Source: Bettongia penicillata ogilbyi
Lineage: Eukaryota; Chordata; Mammalia; Diprotodontia; Potoroidae
Direction: 5' to 3'
NCBI GenBank assembly: GCA_023548195.1
Contig: JAJHZJ010000121.1
Span: 5,911,058 to 5,975,057, forward strand
DNA length: 64,000 nucleotides
Shown here: positions 1-12,435 of the stretch, one piece after another
How positions within the stretch are numbered: the stretch's first letter is position 1
Layout of the letters: each line of letters opens with the position of its first letter
Position numbers and translations under genes: made by a program
The notes under the pieces: model-generated
Seen by the model: the letters and a program-made list of their open reading frames with translations, nothing else
Database searches by the model: none
Told to the model about the DNA's origin: nothing

Positions 1-199
1 TTTTGAAATAGAGTCCAACCATTTAAGAATCCATCCTTTAAGCATTCACTTAAACTCTTCATATATAATGATATTTGCATGTAATTTCATAATCATTTAC
101 TATTCTCATAACATCCAAAGAATGAAATGAAACATCTCAGTCAATAAATCTGTTTCAATCAATTACTGGTCAAAAACTAAGCCTAATTTTTTTGTCCTC

Positions 200-2280
200 A
201 TTCCTCCTCTCTTCTTCTCAATCCTACACTATGTAATTCCCTGTCATGGTGACCATATTCCCCTTAATTCTGGACCTCTTTCTCTCACACCCCTTTCACC
301 TATTAGCCCTCACTGAAATCTGCCTTCCCTTAATGAGACTTCAACCCTATTAATTCTTTCCAGTACTGGCTGGGCTTTCTCTAACATCTTCTAACATGTT
401 AGTCTTAGATGGACAGTCAGAAAACTCTTGGCCTCCCCAATGTGAATTCCATATATCCCTTTTCCTTCATCAGTAAGCAATCTTTCATCCTTTAAAATCA
501 CTCAATCAATAATTTCTACCCAATCCAAAATATGGTGTCTGTAATATCAATCCTTCCCTCCTTAGGTTAATCTTCCTTCTTTCTTAAGAAATTCACTACC
601 TAGCTCACCATCTCCCTCTCTTTCCCAGCTCCTGTTCTTACACTTAGTTGTTTCCTCTAAGTCACTAACATCCCAATTCCTCAGCCTTTTCAAATCTCAC
701 AATCGATATCTATATGTTTATCATCATCCACAAACATTCCACTTTGGTGATTAGAAACCTTGACCTTTGTCTATCTGCTTATAATCTTTTATCATTCCAC
801 CTCTCCTTATGCTCACTTTGCTAAGCCTGCTATTTACTACCATTTGGGTACCTTAAATCCTTTTGCCCTTCTGTACTTTCTCTTTTCATTAGTTTAACTC
901 TGACTTTTTCCTTCCTAATCTTAGCCTATGAGTTAGCAACTTCAACTCTACACTGATCTCTGACCTTGTCTCTATGACCTAATCCCTATGTATCTCTTGT
1001 GAAACTTCAGCCCTGGAATACTTCTACTGTCCAACACCCATGTACTTACTCACTAACTGCTCATTGGATCCTGCCATTTCCCCTTATCTCTTCAGCCCTT
1101 TGTGGGGAAATTCCTTGAAAGGTCCTACAGTAGGTGGCTGCATTTTCTCTACTCTCATTTTTTTCTCCACTCCTTATAATCCAACTTCTGATCTCTTCAC
1201 TCCACTGAAACTTCTCTCTCCAAAGTTACCAATGATCTTTTTTATTTTCAAATTCAATGGCTTCTGCCCAACCATGTGCAGCCTTTGACTCTTGATCATG
1301 GTCTTCTCCTTGATACTTTCTTCTCTCTAGGTTTTCAGGACATTACTGTCTCCTAGTCTTCCTCCTAAGTATCAGACCGTTCCTTCTCTTCTTTGTCTGA
1401 TCCTCATCCAGATCATGCCCTTGAATCCTAAGATACCTGTAGAGCACTTTCCTAGGCTCTCTTCTCTTCTCTCTATATACTACTTCATTTAGGTGCAGCT
1501 AGGTGGTGCAGTGAATAGAGCACAAGTGCAGGAGTCAGGAGGACCTGAGTTCAAATCTCACCTCAGACACTTCACACTCACTACCTGGCAAGTCACTTAA
1601 CCCCAATTGCCTCATCCTGGGTCATCTCCAGTCAATCCTGATGAATATCTGGTCTCTGGATTCATTTGACTCTGAAGGAGAAGTGAGGCTGGTGACCTGC
1701 ACAGCCCACCCTCACTCAAAACAAAGTCAAGTGCAAGTCATGTCATTATTTCCCTGATGGCATGGTCTTCATCAGCAATGAAGGATGAACACACATACTT
1801 CATTTAGTGGTCTCATATACTCCCATGGATTTAATTATCTCTACTACTCTCTACTGATCATTCTCAAAGTTATGTAGTCTTCTCTTAACCCTACTGCTGA
1901 CCTCCAATCTTGAACCTGCAACAGCCTTTTGGACATCTCAAACTAGAAGTTCAATAGATATCTTAAACTCAACATGTGCAAAATAGAATACATTATCCTT
2001 TTCCCTAAACCCTTCCCCTCTTCTAACTTCCCTTGTACTGTCAATGGCACCACTGTCCTTTCCTCAATGCCTTCTAAGGTCTAGTTTCTTCCTTTTAAAT
2101 TATTTCCTATTTATTCATTATTTTGTTTGTACATTTTGTGTTAGCCTGTCATATCCTCCATTATATTGTGAGCTCCTTGAAGGCAAGGACTATATTTTTG
2201 TCCCCACTTTTTATCCCTAGTGCCTATGACAGGACATGAAACACAGTAGGTGTTTTATTGACTGACATTGTAACATAAAA
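200..2280 (+). mobile_element. L2 LINE, decayed ORF2 and 3' end (split by a SINE)
   Basis: The pyrimidine-rich plus strand follows the mammalian L2 ORF2. Around 300-330 it resembles the endonuclease segment (LALTETWL-like). Around 1210-1450 it resembles the reverse transcriptase segment: an AFDTVDH-like stretch near 1283-1300, then LLDTLFSLGF-like and W-SYL-R-like blocks. Around 1810-2010 it follows the downstream L2 segment. The piece ends at 2150-2275 with the typical L2 tail (stop-and-start text such as ctccttgaaggcaaggact and a cacagtaggtg block). Many frameshifts and stops mark it as an old fossil. The SINE at 1493-1795 interrupts it; removing the SINE rejoins L2 sequence. Confidence 0.8.
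1493..1795 (+). mobile_element. Marsupial SINE (tRNA-like head, MIR/core-related body), full length
   Basis: The copy starts with a gcagctaggtggtgcag-type head and carries the ggagtcaggaggacctgagttc box and an aagtcacttaacccc core. It ends in a short CA-rich tail. A perfect 12-bp target-site duplication (tacttcatttag) flanks it at 1481-1492 and 1796-1807. The same family is present in reverse at 47130-47437 and in fragments near 23.7 and 26.6 kb. The exact subfamily name is not assigned. Confidence 0.88.
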
Positions 2281-3216
2281 GTGATCCAGAATTCTTGAAG
2301 GCAAAGACAGCAACACATTAGCTGTTTCAATTAAAAACCTAATTAACTTTTAAAGCACAAGTTACAACGTACTTATATGTTATCTAAGAGTCAGTCTACT
2401 CTGGAGAAGACTTACCAAGAGAAAGCTGGCAATCATATTTTGGACTACATTTTTTAGCCAAAATAGCTCATGAAGAATATCCAGTAATCTCTACAAATAG
2501 GGATTGTTGTGTTTGTTGTATTTGTATCCTAGTGCTTAGAGACAATACATTGCACATAACTGATACTTAATGAATTTTTAGAGACTGAAGAATCGTGATA
2601 AGCATCAGTAAAAGTGGAATAATAAGAAAGTCAAGTTCCAAAATACTGAATCATTTTCCTGAACATCTTAATAATTACTATCAGTCATGTTTCCCCTTTT
2701 GTAAATATCCATTCCCTCTTGTATTTCATCTCTACTAATCACTAGTGTGATGGTTAATGGCCCTGTATGAAGTGCAGGGTTCTATGTTTAATAAGCCTCT
2801 CCTCTACAGAGGAGAAGTAACAGTAAGGACTTTCCATGTCCTCCATCAACCTGCATTTTATCTTCTGTCTGTCCCTCAGCCGCAGTGCTATCTATCCACC
2901 CACCAACCAGTCACTTACCCATCTACTCCAACAGAAAGAACTGCTGCAGTCCTCAGCCAGAATTCTCAACTAATGACAGTATTCTCTCTTCAGCGCTTAC
3001 AAGTTCCTCAGTCACTAACTGAGATTCTTCTCCCTCTAGCTAAGCTACCCCAGAATGTATGTGTGGCTAGACTGGCATTGGTTGTAATACCCTTTGCAAT
3101 CATCTACAATTTGTCTGTTAACTCCCTCACAAGTTGTTGTTTTTTTGTCTTAAGAACTGTCTTGCCTCTACTGTTATCCCTGAGTCACTGAGTTCAACAG
3201 TAAAAACTTTATATAT

Positions 3217-3218
<2 letters not shown>
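2281..3218. other. Unassigned intron sequence
   Basis: No repeat family, exon or RNA gene recognised. A 144-codon open frame at 2757-3191 lies here but has no recognisable domain and is judged a chance frame. Confidence 0.5.

Positions 3219-3282
<64 letters not shown>
3219..3282. repeat. Compound microsatellite (CA)n(TA)n
   Basis: About 15 uninterrupted CA units pass directly into about 16 TA units. Such a compound tract is expected to be length-polymorphic. Confidence 0.97.
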
Positions 3283-3284
<2 letters not shown>

Positions 3285-3933
3285 TTATATGTATAACCAA
3301 ACCCTATTTTAATTGATATTTTGTTCTCAGTTTGGCTAAAGTAGACCTCTCTACGGCACTACTTAATATCTCTCTAACTTATCTATACTCACGTCTTACT
3401 GCATCTGTCCATATACAGTTGGCACCTATTATTTATTTATTTCATGATTAGTAGATAGAAGACAGAAAATAATCACCCTTTACAGATAAATCTTTCTAAA
3501 ATTGTAGACTATCCTTAAGCAATATTCAACTTAATTTTATTTCATGTTCATATTCATTCAAGATTCATTGAATGATATCATAACCAATAGATAAGAAAAA
3601 GAGTCCCTAACTTAACTAGAAGTACCTGAATTATAAAATAAACAAAATAAATCAAATATTAAGCTATAAACACTGATGCAGGACATTTTTAATCCACAAA
3701 GCAAACAGAAATTTTTAATTTAATTTAATGTTAATAATAAAATTATAATGAAATTAGTATATGAATCTATGTTTGATATGTTTTATAATGATTATAACAG
3801 AGAAATATAATCAACCTAAAAATGGCAGAGTGGACTAGAAAATATAGGGGGAGAGATGGAGAGAGTGGAAGTAGAAGGGGTAGGTAGGCTCCTCCCACTT
3901 TCATATTTCATCTTGTAATTCTCTTTCTCTTTT

Positions 3934-3985
3934 ACACACACACACTCTCTCTCTCCCTCTCTCTCTCTCCCTCCCTCTCTCTCTC

Positions 3986-4048
<63 letters not shown>
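3934..4048. repeat. (CA)n/(TC)n microsatellite
   Basis: A short CA run is followed by a long TC tract broken by a few ccct units, about 105 bp in all. Confidence 0.96.
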
Positions 4049-4049
<1 letters not shown>

Positions 4050-4259
4050 TTTGTTGGTTAGAATTTGTAACTTAGGCTACTGTGATTATTGAAAAATTAT
4101 CTTCCCTATTTTTAATTTTTAAAAAATGATTTTTTATGTTTTTTTAGATAAAAATAAGTAGACTGATGAATATGTGACTTCTATAATTCTGTAGATCATT
4201 GGCCCTACCTAAGGGAAAAGATTAGTTTCCAGTAACTGCTGACAACTAAGTTTTTTTTT

Positions 4260-4740
4260 ACTCTGAAGTACAAATCCATACAAATTCCCATGCCTAATTT
4301 TACATTACTCTCCCTTTATGCACTCTACTTTACAGCCAAGTTCTTATAGCCCATTTTCACACCATCTCCCACCTCTAAGTATTTTTCTAAACTCTGCCCC
4401 AATTCTGAATTCCACTTTTTCTTTGCCCACATTTTTTGTAATCCTTATCTACTTTCAAAGTTCTACTTGGCTACAAGGTATCTTTGAGAAGAAAGCTTCT
4501 TCCTGGTTCCTCCAGATATCAGTTATCTCTCCTTTTTCAAATATTCCTAGAATGCTTTGCCTGATTTCTTCTTTGTCCCTTTAACTAGCTACTTAAACTT
4601 ATCTGTATACTCATTCTATACCCCCTTTAGAAATATAAAGACCATTATTAGTTCAAGAATTGTTCCAGTTGTTATTTTTGTTTTTATATCCCCAGTGCCT
4701 TTGGAAGTAGGACATGATGAATATGTGTTGAATTAAATTC
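4260..4740 (+). mobile_element. L2-like LINE 3' end
   Basis: The text follows the L2 3' segment, including a gtatctttgagaagaaagcttctt block resembling the 'cctccttcaagaagccttcc' part of L2, and ends at 4690-4735 with a decayed 'ccccagtgccttt ... atgtgttgaatt' tail. Old and degraded. Confidence 0.6.
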
Positions 4741-5084
4741 AATTCCTATTTTACGAATTAAGAAACTAAGGCTTTTAAAAAAGGTAAGTAATTTACTGGT
4801 ACTTTTAAATATTTAAAACTAGATGTAACTGAAATATCCTTACCTTAAATACAGTACTCTTACTAAGTTTCCCCATTGACAACTATCTCTTTGCTACTTG
4901 TTGTAACATTACAGATTCTACAAGCTTCTCAACAGACAATCCTAATATTTTATAGAACTTTCAGGCATTTTTTTTCTTTAATTCTAAAAACTTCAAGGGT
5001 AGGGTGTGGTCATGATACAGAAAAATATTACCTATCCTGTTACTATGTCAGTTTAAAATAACATTACTGAAAGAAGATTCAAGT

Positions 5085-5285
5085 TCAATGTTCACAAGAT
5101 CATACATTTAGAACTGGAAGGAAGCCTGAAGGAATCTGGTCAACTTTCTTATTTTTCACTCGAGGAAACAGAGAAGCAGAGAGATTAGGAGATTTGCCCA
5201 TGGGTCATTAAATGGCAGAAACTGTGTTGGAATTTAAGTACTCTGACTCTAGATCAGGTGGTCTTTCCACTGTACCACACAATCT
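5085..5285 (-). mobile_element. MIR/core-SINE, reverse
   Basis: Carries the reversed core signature (gaggaaacagagaagcagag, gagatttgccca, loss-prone ttggaatttaagta) and the reversed head box ending gtaccac. Divergent. Confidence 0.7.
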
Positions 5286-5469
5286 CTTCTTTCTAGTGAA
5301 GGAAAGATAAAGCTTGCAAAAATGCATAATTAAAAGCCCAAGATAATTTTCAGTTACTTAAAGTAAGTTATTTAGATAGTTGTTGGTCTACCGGTTAGAA
5401 ATTCTTCTTTCCTTCTGATCTCTGACTCCATATTGGGAGAGACATCATGGTACAGTGGGATTTCTAATC

Positions 5470-5690
5470 ATTAAGCCAGTCAATAGACATTTATTAAGCA
5501 CTTAAAAGTTGCCAGGCACTGTGCTAAGCACTCAGGCTGCAAATAAAGGCAAAAGAGATAGCCTTTATTCTCAAAGAACTCACAGTCTAATTAGGAAGGC
5601 AAAATGAAAACAACTGTATACAAACAAGATATAGATACACAATAAATTAGAGGGAAGGTGTTATCATTAAGAAGTTATCAATGGCTAAGA
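5470..5690 (-). mobile_element. L2-tail-type interspersed repeat, reverse, first half
   Basis: Opens with the reversed L2-type tail (acatttattaagcactt, gccaggcactgtgctaagcac) and continues with a ctcaaagaactcacagtctaat block. Its continuation is at 6300-6420, separated by an L1 insertion. Confidence 0.7.
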
Positions 5691-6023
5691 ATTGAAAATT
5701 GAGGGGGTGCCCATCAATTGGGAAATGGCTAAACAAGTTATGATATATGAATGTAATGGAATACTATTATTCTATAAGATATTATGAGCAGGCAGACTTC
5801 AGAAAAGTGTTGAAAGACTTGTATGCACTGATGCTGAGGCAAGTGAGCAGAATCAGAACATTTTACACAATAACAGCAACATTGTAGGATGACTAACTTT
5901 GTTATCTCTGCTTATCAATGCAAGGATCTAAGACAACTCCAAATGATTCATAATGGAAAATGTTATCCACACCAGAAAAAGAACTATGGAATCTAAATTC
6001 AGGCTGAAGCATACTATTTTTGT

Positions 6024-6087
<64 letters not shown>

Positions 6088-6300
6088 TTATTTCTTCTTT
6101 CCTGTGATTTCCCCTATTGTTTCTAACTCTACAATATGACTAATGCAGAAATATGTTTAATAAGAATGTATGTGTTGAGCCTGTCTCATATTGTATATTG
6201 TCTTGGAGTGGGGAATGGGAGGGAAGAGGAGAAAATTTGGAATTCAAAATCTTATGGAAGTGAAAGGTGAAAACTAAAAACAAATAAATATTTTTAAAAA
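5691..6300 (+). mobile_element. L1 3' end (5'-truncated), marsupial type
   Basis: The piece begins in the last part of L1 ORF2 (a frame reading like KIEGVPINWEMAKQVM...), runs through the ORF2 end and the 3' UTR (gaaaaagaactatggaatct and a TC tract at 6025-6085), and ends in an A-rich tail near 6300. It is inserted in the L2-tail-type repeat on either side. Confidence 0.88.
6025..6085. repeat. (TC)n microsatellite inside L1 3' UTR
   Basis: About 30 uninterrupted TC units. It lies where the marsupial L1 3' UTR normally has a T-rich stretch, so it probably expanded within the element. Confidence 0.97.
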
Positions 6301-6420
6301 GAGAATATCAAGAATGACTTCTTGTAGAAAGAAGGTGAGCTTTTAGGTGGAACTTGAAAGAAGATAGGGAAATCAATAGGTAGAACTGAAAAGGAAAAGT
6401 ATTCCAGGTACATGAGATAG
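6300..6420 (-). mobile_element. L2-tail-type interspersed repeat, second half
   Basis: Continues the repeat from 5470-5690: a cttcttgtagaaagaaggtgagc block and an 'aacttgaaagaag ... attccaggtac' block, in the same order as in the 14.1-14.8 kb copy. Confidence 0.6.
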
Positions 6421-6424
6421 ATTA

Positions 6425-6560
6425 AGGTTCTGGTTCAGCTACTTATTAACAGTATCACTTTGAGTTACTTACTTAATCTATAGATCCTTACTTCCTTCAT
6501 CTGTAAAAAGTAGATAATATTAGAGGTATTGCCTACCTCTAATAGATACTATAAGAAAAA
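6425..6560 (+). mobile_element. MIR-like SINE fragment
   Basis: Shows the decayed core (cactttgagttacttacttaatc, ccttcatctgtaaaaag, tagataatattagagg). Confidence 0.6.
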
Positions 6561-8599
6561 AAGTCATATAAGTGTGGGAGGTTTTGGCTACGTCATACCT
6601 TTAGATGTTTCTCCTTTATTAATGGCACACTACATTCATTATTCTATCTCTGTTCTAACTGCTTAAACTCTACCTGAAAAACTTTAAACAGGGAATAAAA
6701 TAGAATATCACAATGGTACCTGCCTATAGCATAGTATGTGCTTCATACATGCTGGTGTAGCCTTATCTCAACTCCCTCTCTTCGAGATTAGCTCCAGGTT
6801 CCAGAACAATGTTCTATCTCACTCTCAGGGCTCTAGGGGTAGCACTAAGGAGACATGTATGAATCTCTTTGGCTTTCAAAGCAAGCCGTGCTCTGTTTTA
6901 TTATTTATTGTTTCTATGTTCATTTGCTTTGCATCAGTAGCATGCATGTATTATATAGCATGTATTTCTTAACTATGTATAATTTGTGGTTAGCTATGTG
7001 CACACTATCTGGCTCATTGTATATAGCCTATACATGCTATTGTCACATGAATTTAATAGTCATTCCAGCAAGGCCAAGGCTGACTCCCAAGCAAAGAGGA
7101 GCTTAAATCACTAAAGACTCTGGAAGTGATACTTCTTTCCATCTCAAGAAGTGGGAAAGCAATCTTACGATCAGAAATGGAAGTTTTTTCCCACCTTGAG
7201 ATTTAAAGTCTTCTGGAGAGAGAATATTGCTAATTTCTGGATTTGATTACAAACTGTACTTCACATTTCCCTCAAGGTTTAGTATATGGGAGTGGGGAAA
7301 GATATTTGAAAAGGATAATATAAAACCTCCCCAAGTCACAAAGGAGGTATGCAGGATTGGAACTATGGAATTTGCCAAATATTCTCCAATAGATTGACTG
7401 TAGACAGCAAATATTACCAAGGAACTGGAGCAGGCAGCATAATAGTTGGACTCCACTGATTATTCCACACATTTAAAAGTAATTACCTTTGTCATGGAGG
7501 ATTGAATCAATCAATTAGAACCTAGATCAAATCTGATACGTATTCCTCTTTGCATCTAAGTTACTGCATGAAAGAATTGGTTGCCACATAATGAATTTGC
7601 CTTAAAAGAGAAGCTGTTTTAGAAGCAGATGGAGAATCTTGGGGTCTAGAAGTAGAGAGGAAGGGCTAGAGCTGAACCAAGAGTTGGCCAGCCCAGGGTA
7701 ATTAATCAAAGGAGAAAGAGACATTGTGACTGAACTGTGGCATAGAAGGAAAACACTGGGGAGGTTATTCACTTACAAGCATCTCAAAGTGCAAAACCTG
7801 GGTTAGCACCACATGTGTACCACTTGCTCAAGGATTGAAGTAAATTTGAGGAAAATGTCTATTCTTTCCTCCTAAGAATTGTCTCTGCTATTAGATTGAT
7901 TCAAGGAGGAATACAGATATTATCTGCTGTGTTTACCCAAACATTTCTAGTTACCACTGCCTTAAGCATAAAGATGGTAGGGATTATCTAGAGAGAAATA
8001 TGAATGCATATTTAGACAAAGTCCAATCTCTGCCTAAATATTAGGAAATATCCTAACTGGAAGCTCAACATGTGATTGAACACATAACTTTTCATCCAAA
8101 GGAAATTGCTGAAAGTGCAGATTAGGAACTACACAAACTGTTGGGAACATTTAAAATGAGGTAATTATTGTACAGGAATGTTATACTTACCTCAGTGATT
8201 GATTGCTTGAACCCAACTAGAGCAATCACCTAAATACTACTTCTATCCTTTCAGGGTCAAATGAAACAAAGAGCTAAAATAGCATGTCAGCTCTTTGTGC
8301 TAGCAAGATGCTTCACCAAAATCTCCACAGCAGGGAAAAAAATATATACAAATTGAGTAGGCGGATGTTTCCCTAGAAAAATAGAGTTTTTATTGCATAA
8401 AGATTTTTTTCCCATCTGTACTAGTTCTACACCCTGCGGAAAAAATTTAGATGACAAGCAGGTTTGAAGAGATTGCCAACACCTTCAACATTTATAAAGT
8501 TTCATACTTGGCTAATGAAAAAATGGAGACATCGATTTATTAAATAATATCCTTTTGAGGTGTGAAAATCTGGCAGAGCAACAAAAGATATTGCTTCTC
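6561..8599. other. Unassigned intron sequence
   Basis: About 2 kb without recognised repeat, exon or RNA gene. Several short open frames occur on both strands; none shows a domain. Confidence 0.5.
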
Positions 8600-8830
8600 C
8601 TAATTCTGAAGTCAAGGATAAAATGTTACCATTGGAAGAGGTCTTTATGATCATCCAACCAATCACTTTCATTTTACAAATGAGGAAACTGTGACTCAAA
8701 TAGGTTGAGACTTGTCCATGATCATTTATGCTATTAGTGTCAGACCCATGCCAGATATCCCAATTGCTAGCCTGGTGTCCTTTCCATTATACCATGTTGC
8801 ATCTATCCAACTCATTTGCTCTTCTCTCAG
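8600..8830 (-). mobile_element. MIR/core-SINE, reverse
   Basis: Contains ttttacaaatgaggaaactgtg, a tgagacttgtccatgat block and a terminal tcctttccattataccatg box, in reversed MIR order. Confidence 0.7.
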
Positions 8831-8849
8831 TTCCACAAACTTTTAAGTT

Positions 8850-9052
8850 AGATCAGGACTATCCTTACCTAAATTCTGAACATTACTTGCCTCCAAGACC
8901 CACTTTTGAGCATCAGAATCTCATTGTAAGAACATCTGTGTTAGATATAGACTTTTTAATATTCTTATGCTTTTTGACTTTGTTTTTCTCTATATTCCCA
9001 ATGCGGTTTCTAGCACACATAAAGCACTTAATAAATGGTTATTGACTTGACT
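8850..9052 (+). mobile_element. L2-like 3' tail
   Basis: Ends with the L2-type tail (tctatattcccaatgc, agcacacataaagcacttaa, ttattgacttgactta). Confidence 0.65.
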
Positions 9053-9519
9053 TACCATAAGGAATTTGTGACAAAAACCACACACAAAGGTCCATTACAG
9101 CATGGTAGAGAACATTTTAGATGGTTTTAAATAGATGAATATCTTAAAATAAAACTTGTATTTTAAACTTTCTGTATCTTTATCCAAACTTTTTTTTTTG
9201 AGGTTCAGTTCTGACATCTCACAGGATAGGTTTTAGCCTGAAGCAAACTGTTTATAACCAACTTAAAAACCTCTTGAGATATATCACTAATATCCTAGAA
9301 ACATTATGGCCATGACAAAAATGACTGCTGTCATTTTGAGGAAGGAAGATTTCCACAGGGAGTAGTCATCGCCAACATTGCCATTATGATCATCTACATC
9401 CATATCAGGGCACTTTCATGTCCCCTTGGGTGTCATTAGGATACATTTATCTACCTTTTTGAAAACAAATGCAACCTGAAATAAAATGATCATGTACCTT
9501 TGTCTGTGATGCCCTATGG

Positions 9520-9645
9520 TCTTTTTACTTTTTCCTGTCCATGGTTTTACCAATTAGGTCATATTTTGTTTTTCTTTATATTTCTAGCCCTTATTATAGA
9601 GACTAAAACATAGTAGACACTTAATAAATGTTTCAAGATTAACAG
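9520..9645 (+). mobile_element. L2-like 3' tail fragment
   Basis: Contains the typical tail with ttctagccct and a 'catagtagacacttaataaatg' block. Confidence 0.6.
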
Positions 9646-9784
9646 ACTCTAATTTATCAAATTATCAGAAATTTTTATTGAATTCTATTTTCAAAGCCCA
9701 TTTTCACATCTCAATAAAATGGAGAATGAAAATTGAAAAATGAAAACACTGAATTATATTTTCAAATGCCATTCTGACTTTATC

Positions 9785-10150
9785 AGGCAGCTAAGTAGAG
9801 TTGTAGAGAGAGTGCTAGATGAAGAGTAAGGAAGATCTGAGTCGCACTTAAGACACTTCTAGATTGTGACCCAGGGCAAGTCATTAACATCTCTGTGCCT
9901 CATTTTTATCATCTGTAATTCAAGAAAATAACTAACATTATAGAGAGCATTTAGCTGATTTGAAAAAGGAAATAATTTTAAACTAAAACTTGTATTTTAG
10001 ATGTTCTAGATCTTTATCCAAATGGCTATTATAATCTAGTGATAACTGAGAGCTAGAATAGCCAGATTCCCAGGGTTGTTATGAGAATTAAGTAATCTAA
10101 TTATCATTGCAAACTTTAAAGTACTATATAAATGCTAGTTATTATTGTTG
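9785..10150 (+). mobile_element. MIR-like SINE, interrupted
   Basis: The head (aggcagctaagtagagt), core (gggcaagtcattaacatctctg) and tail (aaagtactatataaatgct) of a MIR-type SINE occur in order, separated by about 90 bp of other sequence near 9955-10050. Confidence 0.7.
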
Positions 10151-10159
10151 CTGTTTTTA

Positions 10160-12435
10160 CAATTTAATATTTTTCAGAGATTGAATAACAGTTTGCATTA
10201 AATATATACCCCTTAAATAGCACTTTATTTGAGCAGGCCCCAAGTAATCAGTGCTTTTTTTAAAAAGTGAAAAATAGATTTTTTTTCTCCATATTTTAGG
10301 CAAGTGAAATAACCTTCAGAAGATAAACCACAGTTGAATGTTCAAATTCTTTCGAAGTTCTAACAATGAGTAATAAACATTTACTCAAAAGTTTTATTAA
10401 TGATTGAATGTTCAAATTCATTATAACTGCAATGGATCTATTTATTCTAAAAAGTGTAGATAAGAACCATAGAATAATTTTTATTACTTGAGCCACTATA
10501 ATTTTTTCTCCCAGAACAAACCATTTCCACAATTTTTCTTTTTCTATGGAAAACTCCCACTTTTCTTTTTTTTCTTTTCCTAGTTTTATACTTGGGCCTA
10601 AAATGAGATTCTTTCACTAAACATGCTGTTGGATTTCTTACATACACACTTTATACTACACTATCAGATTTTCAATACTTATCATTTAAGCAGGTGATCA
10701 TTTTATGAAACAATTCTGGAAAAAATATTATTTGCTTAAATTCTTCACAATAATAAATGCTGTTGTAATAAGGTCAATAAATCATGCTAACTAGGGGCCA
10801 CTAGCAAGGGCTAATATTTTTTTCTAATAACATGTCTTTGTAATGTATTTTTATTTCCTAGTCTTAGAAATGGCTCTTCATGCTGTATTACAGTTTATAC
10901 CATATAATTCCAATGCTTTTGTTTATTTCAGGGCACCTAGGCAAGAAAATATACCACCCTTTCTGGGAATATATAACCAAGACTTTTTTTTACCTTATAC
11001 AAAACAGAATGAAAGATTAAAGTATTACAGTTTCTTTTTAAGCAACATTATCAAAGAAACATTTAAAATTCATTCACATACAACTCTGATGCCTGTTTTC
11101 TTAGATACAAGTATTATCAGACATAGGTGAATTCTAATGATTTTTAAGCTGCCACAAAAATTTCTAGAATGACAAGGGGTAGAAGGAGACAGTTGGACCT
11201 AATGTTAAATCAATTGACTGATTTATCTTTTACCAAAAAAAAAGGTACCCTAGGAATATAATCTTTCATTTGGACTATCTCTTTGAAGTTGGTTTGGGGG
11301 AAGGGGAATGTTAAACTCCAGCAGCATCTCCATCTGAGGAAGGTGCACATTTATCTCTTGTGACAACAGAAAGCAATCTGCATAATATAGGACCCAGTTC
11401 CACACACAGAAAACCCTACAGGGAACTCAGATGGTGACAGGAGATGAATACCAATAGCCTATGTCCCTGTGTTCACTGTGATGAGATAGTACAGCTTAGT
11501 TCATTTTCCTTTGACAGGATTTCCCAGATTCACAGAGAAAACACCTCCTGTTCTACAGGGAACCTCCACAGAGACTCTCTCCCTGCTCAAGGTTTTCCCA
11601 AGTTGTTGATATTCAATTAGTAGGTTTGGAGTTGGACCTTTTTTTACAATATAAAATCTGAAAAGTCTGTCACAAATCAAAATAAATACATAAGAGTACT
11701 TTTCTTCAGAGCACCAAAAGTTTAATCTGTCCAATTTTCTCTCAAGGGATGATGAAACAAAAGATTCTACTGTCTACTTTTGTAGCTTGAAATATATGAC
11801 TCAAGAAATTTTACAGCATGAAGAAGTATGAATACAACACATACCAAATAAAAACCAATTCTTTAACCTAAAAATCCCAGGGAAAGAAAGCTTATACTGA
11901 CATAAAATTCAAAGAAATCACCATTATACAATAGTCTTGTTTATTGTTGTATTATATACTTTGACTTATCAGAATTTGCTTGTAATATCTTAAAATATTT
12001 AACAAGCTGTCTAATTAGCCACATGAAAACCTTTCCTTTTTTTAGCAGTTACCAGCACTCTCTACATAGTTTCATTTGCATCCCAGTACATGCAATTTCC
12101 TATGACAAGAAACATTTTCAAATGAAAGATAATATATTAATAATATCATCTGTTCTCAAATTGCTCTATTTAGCGGCAAGCTAGCTCATTTGTTTTTTGT
12201 AATTTTTTTAAGATGGCAAATGCAGAGGTTCAAAAGTACTAACAAACCAAAATGGAACCATCTTACCAGAAAGATAATTTTACCTGATGTTAATAAAATA
12301 GCTGCTTAGAGGATCACAATGAAGGCCAAACCCTGCAGGGAAATTGACGATCAATCAAACTCCACAGAGCTTTGTCAGCATTTGTTATTTTACATAGAAG
12401 GTATGAGATGTCAGTATCCATGGTGTGCTACTTAC
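10160..12435. other. Unassigned intron sequence next to exon 3
   Basis: No clear repeat was recognised over 2.3 kb, which is the longest repeat-poor stretch near an exon here. It could hold conserved intronic elements, but conservation cannot be judged from one sequence. Confidence 0.45.

Larger units (their letters stand above)
1..12435 (-). other. FGF14: FGF14 intron 3, 5' part
   Basis: The intron begins with a gtaagt donor directly after exon 3. No acceptor or exon 4 (expected to be about 199 bp and to open with residues like ELFTPECKF) was seen down to position 1, so the intron is at least 12.4 kb. Content is L2, MIR, L1, SINE and microsatellite sequence listed separately. Confidence 0.85.

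Noticed and set aside
2757..3191. 144-codon open frame, the longest in the window
   Set aside because: No recognisable domain, no splice or promoter context, and low-complexity Leu/Ser/Val composition. Length is compatible with chance.
1..12435. Search for FGF14 exon 4
   Set aside because: No reverse-complement of an ELFTPECKF-like start or of a 199-bp exon with splice sites was found.
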